A DNA stretch of 5,090 nt, taken from Pseudomonadota bacterium (lineage in GTDB: Bacteria > Pseudomonadota > Alphaproteobacteria > Sphingomonadales > Sphingomonadaceae). A program made the position numbers and the translations under genes. Positions 1 through 5,090 of the stretch are shown here, piece by piece. Under the pieces are notes generated by a model that saw only the letters and a list, made by a program, of their open reading frames with translations, was not told where the DNA came from and ran no database searches. The DNA lies in assembly GCA_023392555.1 (NCBI GenBank), contig JAEVYW010000196.1:1-5090 (forward strand), written 5' to 3'. Within the stretch, counting starts at the first letter, position 1. Every line of letters begins with the position of its first letter.

Positions 1-4
1 AGTG

Positions 5-235
5 ATGGAACCGCTGACGATTAGCCTTCTGGCCGGTGGAATGTTCGCAGGCCTGACCGCAGCAAGCATTGCGGCGCTCAAGGGATGGCAGGGCTGGCTG
101 GAGCTGAAGCGCTTCGAGCTGACCCACGGCGCGGCCGACCGCACCGTGCCGCCGGCCGGCAACCGGATCGAAGTGGCGGACCTTCGCGAACGCGTCCGCA
201 AGCTTGAGGCGATCGCCGCCGGCATCGACCTCTAA
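5..235 (+). CDS. Small single-pass membrane protein of unknown function (5' end possibly outside window)
   Basis: A 76-residue protein if read from the ATG at 5; an in-frame GTG lies directly before it at 2, and the true start could be upstream of the window, so no ribosome binding site can be judged. Residues 1 to about 27 are hydrophobic and Ala/Gly-rich (ISLLAGGMFAGLTAA), fitting one membrane helix. A GWQGWLELKR segment follows, then a Pro/Gly-rich linker, and a charged heptad-like helix at the C-terminus (VADLRERVRKLEAIAAG). A short N-terminal anchor followed by a coiled-coil tail recalls phage-shock PspB in layout, but there is no convincing sequence match and I do not assign that function. 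The gene is convergent with the receptor gene and is followed by its own terminator 44 bases after the stop codon. Confidence 0.7.
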   Translation: MEPLTISLLAGGMFAGLTAASIAALKGWQGWLELKRFELTHGAADRTVPPAGNRIEVADLRERVRKLEAIAAGIDL

Positions 236-278
236 ACAGACCCACCAGCCGCTTCGCGATCCCGAGCGAAACGGCACG

Positions 279-316
279 GCGGCCCGGCACTCCCCTCGCC
301 GGGCCGCTTTTTCTTT
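279..316 (+). terminator. Strong intrinsic terminator between convergent genes
   Basis: A perfect 10-bp GC stem (gcggcccggc at 279-288 with gccgggccgc at 298-307) closes a 9-nt loop and is followed directly by tttttcttt (308-316). This is a textbook rho-independent terminator for the small + strand gene. The T-tract overlaps the minus-strand stop codon of the receptor gene at 315-317. On the minus strand the same stem also lies just beyond that gene, but its downstream side (cgtgccgtttc) is poor in U, so it should terminate the receptor transcript less well. Confidence 0.88.
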
Positions 317-2417
317 AGAAGCCCAGGCGAGCCGTGAGCCGGATGTCGCGGCCGGCGATCGGGGCGAAGTCCTTCAACTGGCTGGTGCTTCGCCGGGCCT
401 CCACGTCGAACAGATTGTTGCCCTGCAGAGACAGGGTCAGGTCGGGGTTCTCGACCAAAGGGTGCCAGTCGAGCGATGCGTTGACCATCGTGTAGCCGGG
501 CGTGTCGGTTTCGATCGGAGCAGTGCGATTGTGCGCAAATGCCCGCTCGACTTCGACGCGGCCGTCGAACTGGCCGCGAGCGCCGGTTAGCGCGCCCATG
601 ATGCGCATCGGCGGCAGGTAAGGGACCGGTCCGAAGCCCTTCACGGTACCGCGGACTGCGTCACCCTGAAGCTCGCCGCCCCAATTGATGCCCAACGCCG
701 TACCGAGCTTCGCCTGAGCCTGCGCCTCGAAGCCGGTGAAGTTCGCCCGGCCCTGCCGGAAGGCGAAGACGGGCAGATCGTCCTCTACATCCCCGGTCGG
801 CGTCACGAAGATGAAGTTCGAGAAGCGGTTGTGATACACGTTCGCGGTTAGATGGACCGCGCCGGCCGAGCCGCGAACGCCCGCTTCCACGCCAAGACTG
901 CGCTCGGGATCGAGCGTGGGATCGCCGACCTCGAACGACTGGCTGGCGCCGTGCGGCCCGTTCGAGAACAATTCGTCGATCGACAGCGCACGCGAGCTCC
1001 GCGACAGCGTCAGGCCGGCGCGCCATCCGGGCGTGAATTCATATTGTCCGCCGAGCGATCCCGACCAGGTGGTGAACTTGCGCGAGCGCTCAGGCGTGCC
1101 GAGCTGCTCGTCTGCATTGGCATCGAGCTTGCTGAACTCGACCCGCCCGCCGGCTTCCAGGCGGAAGGGACCGGAGACCAGGGTCTGCAAGGTAAACAGG
1201 CCCGCCTGGCGCTGGCTGCTGTCGGGAAGGAACTTCTCCTCGCCACGAATGCGCGCATTACGGTCGAGATATTGGATGCCGCTCGTGCCGCCCCAGCCCG
1301 AGCGTTCCGACTGCACCAGCTCGACGCGGCCTTCGCCGCCCTTGCTGTAGAAGCTCGATCCGATCGCGCCGGACGCTTCGAGTTCGTCGTGGTGGTAGTT
1401 CGCGTAGCCGCCTCTTGCGCGGATGAGGCTGAAGGCCCCGCCGCTTAGCGGGACCTCGGCCCGGGCGTCGAAGCGGGTTTGCTCCTGGTCGATCGTCGGC
1501 GCTTCCGGCTCGGCGCCAGGCTCCAGCGAATAGCGGATCGGCACTCGGTAGGTCGCGTTGCGCCGCGTGATCGAGGCGCCGACATTGAGAGCGCCATCGA
1601 CATAGCCGATCCCAACAGCGCCTTCCTTGGACTCAGTGGCCGAATTGGGCAGGTCGCCCTTCAGACGGGCGAGGGCGTGGACGTCCGGGTCCGGGCTGGC
1701 TGCCGCTTCCTCGCGGAGCTCCCGCGACAGGATGTAGCCGCCGGTGCGCAGGTCGTCGGACTTGGACCAATTGCCGTCGACGTGACCGACGAAATTGCCG
1801 CCGAGCGGAACGTCGATTGCACCGTTGGCGATGCGCTCATTGGCGGCGCTGCCGTAGCTCAGAAGGAAATCGCCGCCGACCGGGCCGCTTGGACGCGAGC
1901 GCGGGATTCGAGAGTCGATGACGTTGACGACGCCGCCGATCGCCGACGACCCGAACAGCAAGGCCGACGGTCCGCGCAGCACTTCGATGCGCTCCGCTGT
2001 CAGCGGATTGATGGCAACGGCGTGGTCCGGTCCGGATGACGAGAGATCCAAGCTGCCGATGCCGTCGGTGAGGATGCGGACGCGGTCGCCGGTGAGGCCG
2101 CGAAGCACTGGCGCGGAGGCGGCGGGACCAAAGCTAGTGGCGCTGACGCCCGGCTGGCTGGCAAGCGTCTCCCCGATGCTCGGCCGGACCTCGCGGGTGA
2201 GGTCGGCGGCGTCCAGCACCGAAACGCTTCCGAGCACGTCGGTGGCGCGACGGTGCACTCCCGTGACGATGATTTCGTCGTTCTGGTCATGATGTGCATC
2301 CGAGGCACTCTCCGCCTCGGGGGTGGGCTGCGCCGGCAGTGGCGCTTCTTGAGCGAAGACTGGTGGTGCGGAAGCGAGCGCGAGCGAGAGGTACGCGAAA
2401 CGTCGTGTCGAAATCAT
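315..2417 (-). CDS. TonB-dependent outer-membrane receptor, ZnuD-like (probable zinc uptake)
   Basis: This 700-residue protein has the normal full length for a TonB-dependent receptor. In order it shows a Sec signal peptide (residues 1-22, cut probable after VFA), a TonB box (DEIIVTG, 47-53), a plug domain (about 54-170, with LRGLTGDRVRILTDG and ERIEVLRGPSALLFG) and a 22-strand-type beta-barrel ending in Phe (RLTARLGF), as expected for BAM-dependent insertion. Several stretches resemble the ZnuD zinc-receptor subfamily: SSSGPDHAVAINPL in the plug (Asp131-His132), YHHDELEASG (341-350), LFSNGPHGAS (483-492) and LKDFAPIAGRDI near the end. His and Asp at these places are candidate metal ligands, by analogy with ZnuD rather than by alignment. 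It would import a metal or metal complex into the periplasm using TonB-ExbBD, none of which is encoded here. A Zur-like box lies about 46 bases upstream of the start and supports a zinc role. No clear Shine-Dalgarno precedes the ATG. Receptor class is near certain; zinc as substrate is inferred. Confidence 0.92.
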   Translation of the reverse strand: MISTRRFAYLSLALASAPPVFAQEAPLPAQPTPEAESASDAHHDQNDEIIVTGVHRRATDVLGSVSVLDAADLTREVRPSIGETLASQPGVSATSFGPAASAPVLRGLTGDRVRILTDGIGSLDLSSSGPDHAVAINPLTAERIEVLRGPSALLFGSSAIGGVVNVIDSRIPRSRPSGPVGGDFLLSYGSAANERIANGAIDVPLGGNFVGHVDGNWSKSDDLRTGGYILSRELREEAAASPDPDVHALARLKGDLPNSATESKEGAVGIGYVDGALNVGASITRRNATYRVPIRYSLEPGAEPEAPTIDQEQTRFDARAEVPLSGGAFSLIRARGGYANYHHDELEASGAIGSSFYSKGGEGRVELVQSERSGWGGTSGIQYLDRNARIRGEEKFLPDSSQRQAGLFTLQTLVSGPFRLEAGGRVEFSKLDANADEQLGTPERSRKFTTWSGSLGGQYEFTPGWRAGLTLSRSSRALSIDELFSNGPHGASQSFEVGDPTLDPERSLGVEAGVRGSAGAVHLTANVYHNRFSNFIFVTPTGDVEDDLPVFAFRQGRANFTGFEAQAQAKLGTALGINWGGELQGDAVRGTVKGFGPVPYLPPMRIMGALTGARGQFDGRVEVERAFAHNRTAPIETDTPGYTMVNASLDWHPLVENPDLTLSLQGNNLFDVEARRSTSQLKDFAPIAGRDIRLTARLGF

Positions 2418-2438
2418 TGTGGAAAAGTCGCCTGAAGT

Positions 2439-2449
2439 GATTCGGATTC
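2439..2449. promoter_or_regulatory. Tandem GANTC pair (candidate CcrM methylation sites)
   Basis: Two GANTC pentamers sit six bases apart (gattcggattc) in the divergent promoter region between the receptor and the threonine synthase-like gene. GANTC is the target of CcrM, the cell-cycle methyltransferase of many alphaproteobacteria. I counted 14 such sites in the window by eye, and only four lie outside this pair and the cluster at 3825-3994. Function in regulation is inferred. Confidence 0.35.
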
Positions 2450-2462
2450 GCGGCTAGACAGA

Positions 2463-2479
2463 ATGATATAATGTTACAA
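2463..2479. promoter_or_regulatory. Candidate Zur (zinc-responsive Fur family) operator
   Basis: The 17 bases atgatataatgttacaa form an AT-rich imperfect palindrome in GC-rich surroundings. They agree at about 13 of 17 positions with the general proteobacterial Zur pattern ATGTTATAnTATAACAT as I recall it; no matrix was scored. The site lies 46 bases upstream of the ZnuD-like receptor start (minus strand) and 40 bases upstream of the threonine synthase-like start (plus strand), so bound Zur could repress either or both. Internal symmetry is imperfect, with 4 of 7 mirrored pairs matching in the 15-base core. A Fur or Mur site is a possible alternative. Confidence 0.5.
2467..2472 (+). promoter_or_regulatory. 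Possible -10 element (TATAAT) of the threonine synthase-like gene
   Basis: A perfect tataat sits inside the candidate Zur operator. Transcription would begin near 2479, giving a leader of about 40 bases before the ATG at 2519. No convincing TTGACA-like -35 is seen at the right distance, so this is tentative. If real, Zur binding would directly block RNA polymerase here. Confidence 0.3.
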
Positions 2480-2505
2480 GCTCGCCTCGACGAGCCGCGG
2501 CCGCT

Positions 2506-2511
2506 AGGGGA
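2506..2511 (+). promoter_or_regulatory. Ribosome binding site that fixes the start at 2519
   Basis: aggggа-type Shine-Dalgarno (AGGGGA) seven bases before the ATG at 2519. It decides between this start and a longer reading frame opening at an ATG at 2471, which has no such signal, overlaps the operator-like palindrome and would add a non-family 16-residue extension. Confidence 0.75.
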
Positions 2512-2518
2512 CGGGCGT

Positions 2519-3730
2519 ATGTTCGTCACCCATCTTGAATGCTCGCTGACCCGCGAGCGCTACGAAGCGGGAAAGCCGCACAACCTCAGCAAGGCGGGCA
2601 AGCCGCTCCTGGTCCGCTACGATACGGCGCAGGCGAGGCAGACGCTGACGCGCGAGAGCATTGCGACACGTCCAAAGACGATGTGGAAATGGCGCGAACT
2701 GCTTCCGCTGCCCGAAGGCGCGGACCCCGTCAGCCTCGGCGAGCCCGAAACGCCGATCATCGATTTGCCCAACAGCGCGGCGCGGGAAGGCGCGGCCAAC
2801 CTCATGGTCAAGGATGAGGGGCGGTTGCCGACCGGATCGTTCAAGGCGCGCGGCCTGACGATGGCAATCAGCATGGCGAAGCAGTTCGGTATCGAGAGCG
2901 TGGCGCTACCAACCAACGGCAATGCGGGCGCTGCGCTCGCTGCGTACGCCGCGCGTGCGGGGATGGAAGCCGTTGTGATTTGCCCCGCGGAGACGCCGGA
3001 GATCAACGTGCGCGAAACCGCGGCCTACGGAGCTCGCGTGTGGGTCGCGGACGGCCAGATCGACGAATGCGGCCGTCTGGTTCGCGAAGGCGCAGCGGCG
3101 GGCCGCTGGTTCGATTGCTCGACGCTGAAGGAGCCGTATCGCCTCGAGGGCAAGAAGGTGATGGGGTTTGAACTGACCGAGCAGCTCGGCTGGCGAGTGC
3201 CCGACGCGATCTTCTATCCGACTGGCGGCGGCACCGGCCTCATCGGCATGTGGAAGGCGTTCGACGAGCTCGAGGCTGTCGGCCTCATCGGACCTGAGCG
3301 TCCGCGGATGTACGCGATCCAGGCGACAGGCTGCGCGCCGATCGTGCGCGCGTTCGAGCAGGGCGATGAGTTCGCCGAGCGCTGGGAAGGCGCCGCGACC
3401 GTCGCGACCGGTATCCGAGTCCCGAGCGCGGTCGGCGACTTCCTGATCCTGCGAGCGGTGCGGGAGAGCGGCGGCGCTGCAATCGCGGTTGAGGAAGACG
3501 CGATCGTTGCAGCGGTTGAGGACGCGGCTCGCGACGACGGAATGCTGCTGTGCCCTGAAGGTGGCGCGGTCCTGGCGGGCTGGCGTGAGGCGCTGCGCCG
3601 AGAGCTGGTGGGCCGCGACGAGCGCGTGCTGCTGTTCAACTGCGCGAACGGCAACAAATACCCGCTGCCGGACCGGGCAAAGAGGCTGAAGCTGTCGGAA
3701 GCATCGGCGGAAATTCTCCTACGCCGATAA
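2519..3730 (+). CDS. PLP-dependent threonine synthase-like enzyme with eroded zinc ribbon
   Basis: A 403-residue fold-type II PLP enzyme of the archaeal/Bacillus-style threonine synthase family, which converts O-phosphohomoserine to threonine and phosphate in the cytoplasm. The PLP Schiff-base lysine is Lys109 in TGSFKARG. A substrate-loop motif PTNGNAGAA follows at 131-139, the glycine loop that holds PLP phosphate is PTGGGTG (234-240), and conserved LLCPEGGA is at 343-350. The N-terminus FVTHLECSLT...LSKAGKPLLVRYD matches the scaffold that in many relatives is a four-cysteine zinc ribbon (CxxC...LCxCG). Here only Cys8 remains; the other positions are Thr11, Ser24 and Ala26. It starts after a good AGGGGA site and shares its promoter region with a divergent ZnuD-like receptor and a Zur-like box. 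Other family members with different substrates (threonine dehydratase, cysteate synthase) cannot be fully excluded, so I give no symbol although thrC would be the usual one. Confidence 0.85.
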   Translation: MFVTHLECSLTRERYEAGKPHNLSKAGKPLLVRYDTAQARQTLTRESIATRPKTMWKWRELLPLPEGADPVSLGEPETPIIDLPNSAAREGAANLMVKDEGRLPTGSFKARGLTMAISMAKQFGIESVALPTNGNAGAALAAYAARAGMEAVVICPAETPEINVRETAAYGARVWVADGQIDECGRLVREGAAAGRWFDCSTLKEPYRLEGKKVMGFELTEQLGWRVPDAIFYPTGGGTGLIGMWKAFDELEAVGLIGPERPRMYAIQATGCAPIVRAFEQGDEFAERWEGAATVATGIRVPSAVGDFLILRAVRESGGAAIAVEEDAIVAAVEDAARDDGMLLCPEGGAVLAGWREALRRELVGRDERVLLFNCANGNKYPLPDRAKRLKLSEASAEILLRR

Positions 3731-3763
3731 AAGTAAACCCCGGCAACCGAAGTTGCCGGGGTT
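3727..3763 (-). terminator. 12-bp hairpin with UUCG loop; best read as a minus-strand terminator
   Basis: aaccccggcaac (3736-3747) pairs perfectly with gttgccggggtt (3752-3763) around a four-base loop. Read on the minus strand the loop is c(ttcg)g, the very stable UUCG tetraloop, and the stem is followed by tttacttttat, a good U-rich tail. Read on the plus strand the tail is ttccatgcttt, which is weak. It begins five bases after the threonine synthase-like stop codon and may still end that transcript, so it is possibly bidirectional. Confidence 0.7.
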
Positions 3764-3790
3764 CCATGCTTTGGTTCCGTTTCCGGTTCC
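3761..3790 (+). repeat. Three short GGTTCC direct repeats
   Basis: ggttcc occurs at 3760-3765, 3773-3778 and 3785-3790, with periods of 13 and 12 bases. The last two extend to ggttccg. They directly follow the hairpin, and the first overlaps its stem. This could be a regulator site or chance; nothing identifies a binding protein. Confidence 0.3.
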
Positions 3791-3967
3791 GAAGCACAAT
3801 TGAAGAATACAATTTACGGCCGTTGAGTCCAGCTGATTCGAGGTCAAAACAGCAGTATTCTGTGGATGAATCGGTGCATAAACCTGTGCGACTCGGCGTT
3901 TTGCGAGTCGCGGCGACATTTCGACTCACCGTAGAACTCAAACCGCGTCCGCCAGTTGTCGTTTGCG
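3764..3967. other. Intergenic control region upstream of xthA
   Basis: There is no credible gene on either strand here. The segment is more AT-rich than its neighbours. It contains six GANTC sites (3825, 3835, 3868, 3890, 3905, 3923), an 8-bp hairpin at 3888-3911 and a DnaA-box-like tgtggatga at 3861-3869. No sigma-70 promoter with both elements in register could be picked with confidence. No Shine-Dalgarno precedes the xthA ATG. Confidence 0.5.
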
Positions 3968-3994
3968 ATGGCAAAATCGAAACGACTCCGAATC
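3825..3994. promoter_or_regulatory. Cluster of eight GANTC (CcrM) sites
   Basis: GANTC occurs at 3825, 3835, 3868, 3890, 3905, 3923, 3984 and 3990. At roughly 64% GC one site is expected per about 300 bases, so under one is expected in this 170-base stretch. The last two (gactccgaatc) lie in the opening codons of xthA and show the same six-base spacing as the pair at 2439. In Caulobacter-like alphaproteobacteria, CcrM methylation of promoter GANTC sites tunes transcription with GcrA; that this happens here is inference. Confidence 0.5.
3888..3911. repeat. Inverted repeat (8-bp stem) upstream of xthA
   Basis: gcgactcg (3888-3895) pairs with cgagtcgc (3904-3911) around an 8-nt loop. No T-tract follows on either strand, so it is not a terminator. 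Each arm carries one GANTC site (gactc and gagtc). It may be a protein-binding palindrome or an RNA hairpin in the xthA leader. Confidence 0.4.
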
Positions 3995-4759
3995 GCGAGC
4001 TACAACATCAACGGCATCAACTCGCGGCTGCCGATCCTTTTGCGCTGGCTGCAAGAGTTCCAGCCCGACGTCGTCGGCCTTCAGGAACTGAAGTGCACCG
4101 ACGAAGCCTTTCCCGCGAGTGACATCGAGGCGCTCGGCTACCAGGCGATCTGGCACGGCCAGAAAAGCTGGAATGGCGTCGCTCTCCTCAGCCGCGTCGG
4201 TGAGCCCGTCGAAACCGGACGCGGCCTCGCCGGCGATCCGGACGACGTTCAGAGCCGCTACATCGAGGCGGCAATCTGCGGGCTGCTGATCGGCAATCTC
4301 TACTTGCCCAACGGCAATCCCAAGCCGGGCCCCAAGTTCGAGTACAAGCTCAGCTGGATGGATCGACTCCACGCGCACGCGCAGCACCTGCTCGATAGCA
4401 AAGTGCCGGCGGTGCTGATGGGCGACTTCAACGTCATTCCGACCGAGCAGGACGTCTACAAGCCGGAGCGCTGGCTAAAGGACGCGCTGTTTGCGCCCGA
4501 GGCCCGCGCAAAGTTCGACGAGCTGAAGGCGCAGGGCTGGACCGACGCCATCCGCAAGCTCCACCCGGACGAGCGAATGTTCAGCTTCTGGCACTACTGG
4601 CGCAATTCGTTCGAGCGCGATGCCGGCATCCGCATCGACCACGTCCTGCTCAGCCCGCCGTTGGCGAAGTCACTGAAGAAAGCGGAGGTCGACCGCACTC
4701 CGCGCGGCTGGGAAAAGACCAGCGACCACGCGCCGGTTTGGGTAGAATTGACGGTGTGA
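3968..4759 (+). CDS. xthA: Exodeoxyribonuclease III (AP endonuclease)
   Basis: A 263-residue protein of normal ExoIII length in the Mg-dependent endonuclease/exonuclease/phosphatase fold. It cuts DNA 5' of abasic sites and removes nucleotides from 3' ends in base excision repair. All signature motifs are present in order: SYNINGI with Asn13, GLQELKC with metal-binding Glu40, NLYLPNGN (110-117), the catalytic MGDFNVIPTEQD with Asp153 and Asn155, RIDHVLLS with Asp224, and the C-terminal TSDHAPV with Asp253-His254. The ATG at 3968 is preferred; a TTG at 3956 would add four residues. Neither has a visible Shine-Dalgarno, so translation may be weak or the message nearly leaderless. The gene stands alone: a hairpin and 237 bases separate it from the gene before, and 69 bases from the regulator after it. 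The upstream GANTC cluster hints at cell-cycle-linked expression. The original E. coli-type exonuclease activity cannot be judged from sequence, but the family is clear. Confidence 0.95.
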   Translation: MAKSKRLRIASYNINGINSRLPILLRWLQEFQPDVVGLQELKCTDEAFPASDIEALGYQAIWHGQKSWNGVALLSRVGEPVETGRGLAGDPDDVQSRYIEAAICGLLIGNLYLPNGNPKPGPKFEYKLSWMDRLHAHAQHLLDSKVPAVLMGDFNVIPTEQDVYKPERWLKDALFAPEARAKFDELKAQGWTDAIRKLHPDERMFSFWHYWRNSFERDAGIRIDHVLLSPPLAKSLKKAEVDRTPRGWEKTSDHAPVWVELTV

Positions 4760-4783
4760 TTTCGCGGCCCAAGAAAATTGGGG

Positions 4784-4799
4784 TGGCACTGATGCCGCT
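4784..4799 (+). promoter_or_regulatory. Weak sigma-54-like -24/-12 element
   Basis: tggcactgatgccgct fits the GG-N10-GC rule, with GG at 4785-4786 and GC at 4797-4798, and has a perfect TGGCAC; the TT before GC is replaced by CC. A start of transcription near 4810 would suit the gene beginning at 4829. The match may be chance, and it is not known whether this organism has RpoN. Confidence 0.2.
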
Positions 4800-4840
4800 T
4801 CGCCCGGCATCATCGAACCGTGGCCACGATGATGTTCGAT
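4790..4840 (+). promoter_or_regulatory. Nested inverted repeats around the regulator's start codon
   Basis: An 8-bp stem tgatgccg/cggcatca (4790-4797 with 4805-4812) is followed by a 10-base perfect palindrome cgtggccacg (4819-4828) abutting the ATG. Also present is atcgaac/gttcgat (4812-4818 with 4834-4840), which flanks the start codon, and atcatcg/cgatgat (4809-4815 with 4827-4833). Several of these are mutually exclusive. They could form an operator for autoregulation or an RNA structure that hides the start. No Shine-Dalgarno is visible. Confidence 0.4.
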
Positions 4841-5090
4841 CACGATAAGGAAGGCCTCAATCTCGGCCGGCTTAACGAGGCGGAGCGCAACGTCCTGCGC
4901 CTTCTCGCCGAGGGCCATACCGCGAAGACGGTCGCCAATGAACTCGGCTCGACGCCCGCTGCGGTAAACGAACGTCTGCGTGAGGCACGGCGCAAGACTG
5001 GCGTAGGAAGCAGCCGCGAGTTGGCGAGACTGCTGAAATCACAAGAAAATCGTCACGACGAAATGGGGGTGGCCAGCCCTCGGGTTCTGG
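4829..5090 (+). CDS. LuxR/GerE-type helix-turn-helix protein, 3' end outside window
   Basis: The first 87 residues are seen. Residues about 12-70 form a GerE-like DNA-binding domain: NEAERNVLRLLAEGHTAK opens the first helices, VANELGSTPAAVNERLREA is the helix-turn-helix, and RRKTGVGSSRELARLL is the dimer-side helix that usually reads KLGV/KTGV. Unlike most LuxR or response-regulator proteins, the DNA-binding domain is at the N-terminus, with no receiver or ligand domain before it. An in-frame stop at 4790-4792 rules out a long upstream extension, so any sensory or membrane part must lie in the missing C-terminal region. ATGs at 4829 and 4832 are both possible starts. His in the usual VxxH position is replaced by Glu (VNER). 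The target genes are unknown; the palindromes at the start codon suggest autoregulation. Confidence 0.8.
   Translation, partial: MMFDHDKEGLNLGRLNEAERNVLRLLAEGHTAKTVANELGSTPAAVNERLREARRKTGVGSSRELARLLKSQENRHDEMGVASPRVL

Noticed and set aside
852..2039. Long plus-strand frames antisense to the receptor gene (for example 852-1448 and 1479-2039)
   Set aside because: Arg/Ala-rich translations typical of shadow frames in GC-rich DNA; the receptor frame explains the region fully.
2471..2518. Longer N-terminus of the threonine synthase-like protein from the ATG at 2471
   Set aside because: It would add 16 residues that do not fit the family, lacks a ribosome binding site and overlaps the operator/-10 region; the ATG at 2519 has AGGGGA seven bases upstream.
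3761..3790. LexA (SOS) box GTTC-N7-GTTC upstream of the DNA-repair gene xthA
   Set aside because: GTTC repeats are present at 3761, 3774 and 3786, but the gaps are 9 and 8 bases, not the 7 needed for the alphaproteobacterial LexA site.
3764..3967. Chromosomal or plasmid replication origin
   Set aside because: GANTC density and one near-match DnaA box are suggestive, but there are no repeated good DnaA boxes, no iterons, no long AT-rich unwinding element and no origin-linked genes.
3636..3974. Minus-strand reading frames of 112 and 66 codons across the gap after the threonine synthase-like gene
   Set aside because: Their composition is not protein-like, they run through the terminator hairpin and into the antisense of the neighbouring gene, and they have no ribosome binding site.
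3938..4387. 149-codon minus-strand frame antisense to xthA
   Set aside because: A shadow of the strongly conserved ExoIII coding frame, with no domain or start signal of its own.

Overview
The window is GC-rich, densely packed bacterial DNA. The codon use, the outer-membrane TonB-dependent receptor and the style of the small proteins suggest an alphaproteobacterium, most likely a sphingomonad (Sphingomonadales). That assignment is inferred from protein character; no marker gene is present.

Layout. (1) Positions 1-235 (+) encode a small single-pass membrane protein of unknown function, followed by a strong intrinsic terminator whose T-tract runs into the stop codon of the convergent gene. (2) Positions 315-2417 (-) encode a 700-residue TonB-dependent outer-membrane receptor that resembles the zinc receptor ZnuD. 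(3) A divergent promoter region of about 100 bp (2418-2518) holds an AT-rich imperfect palindrome resembling a Zur (zinc uptake regulator) box. A perfect TATAAT lies inside it, and two GANTC sites lie beside it. (4) Positions 2519-3730 (+) encode a PLP-dependent threonine synthase-like enzyme whose N-terminal zinc-ribbon scaffold has lost three of its four expected cysteines. (5) A 237-bp gap (3731-3967) starts with a strong hairpin whose U-rich tail is on the minus strand. The rest of the gap, plus the first codons of the next gene, carries eight GANTC sites in 170 bp. (6) Positions 3968-4759 (+) encode exodeoxyribonuclease III (xthA). (7) A short, heavily structured leader precedes a LuxR/GerE-type helix-turn-helix protein that starts at 4829 and runs off the window.

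How the parts may work together. The clearest theme is zinc homeostasis. Zinc-replete Zur would be expected to repress the receptor, and possibly also the zinc-ribbon-less threonine synthase-like gene that shares the control region. A second theme is possible cell-cycle methylation control: GANTC (CcrM) sites are nearly absent from the coding sequence but cluster in the two control regions, above all upstream of the DNA-repair gene xthA. No mobile element, CRISPR array, tRNA or rRNA was seen.
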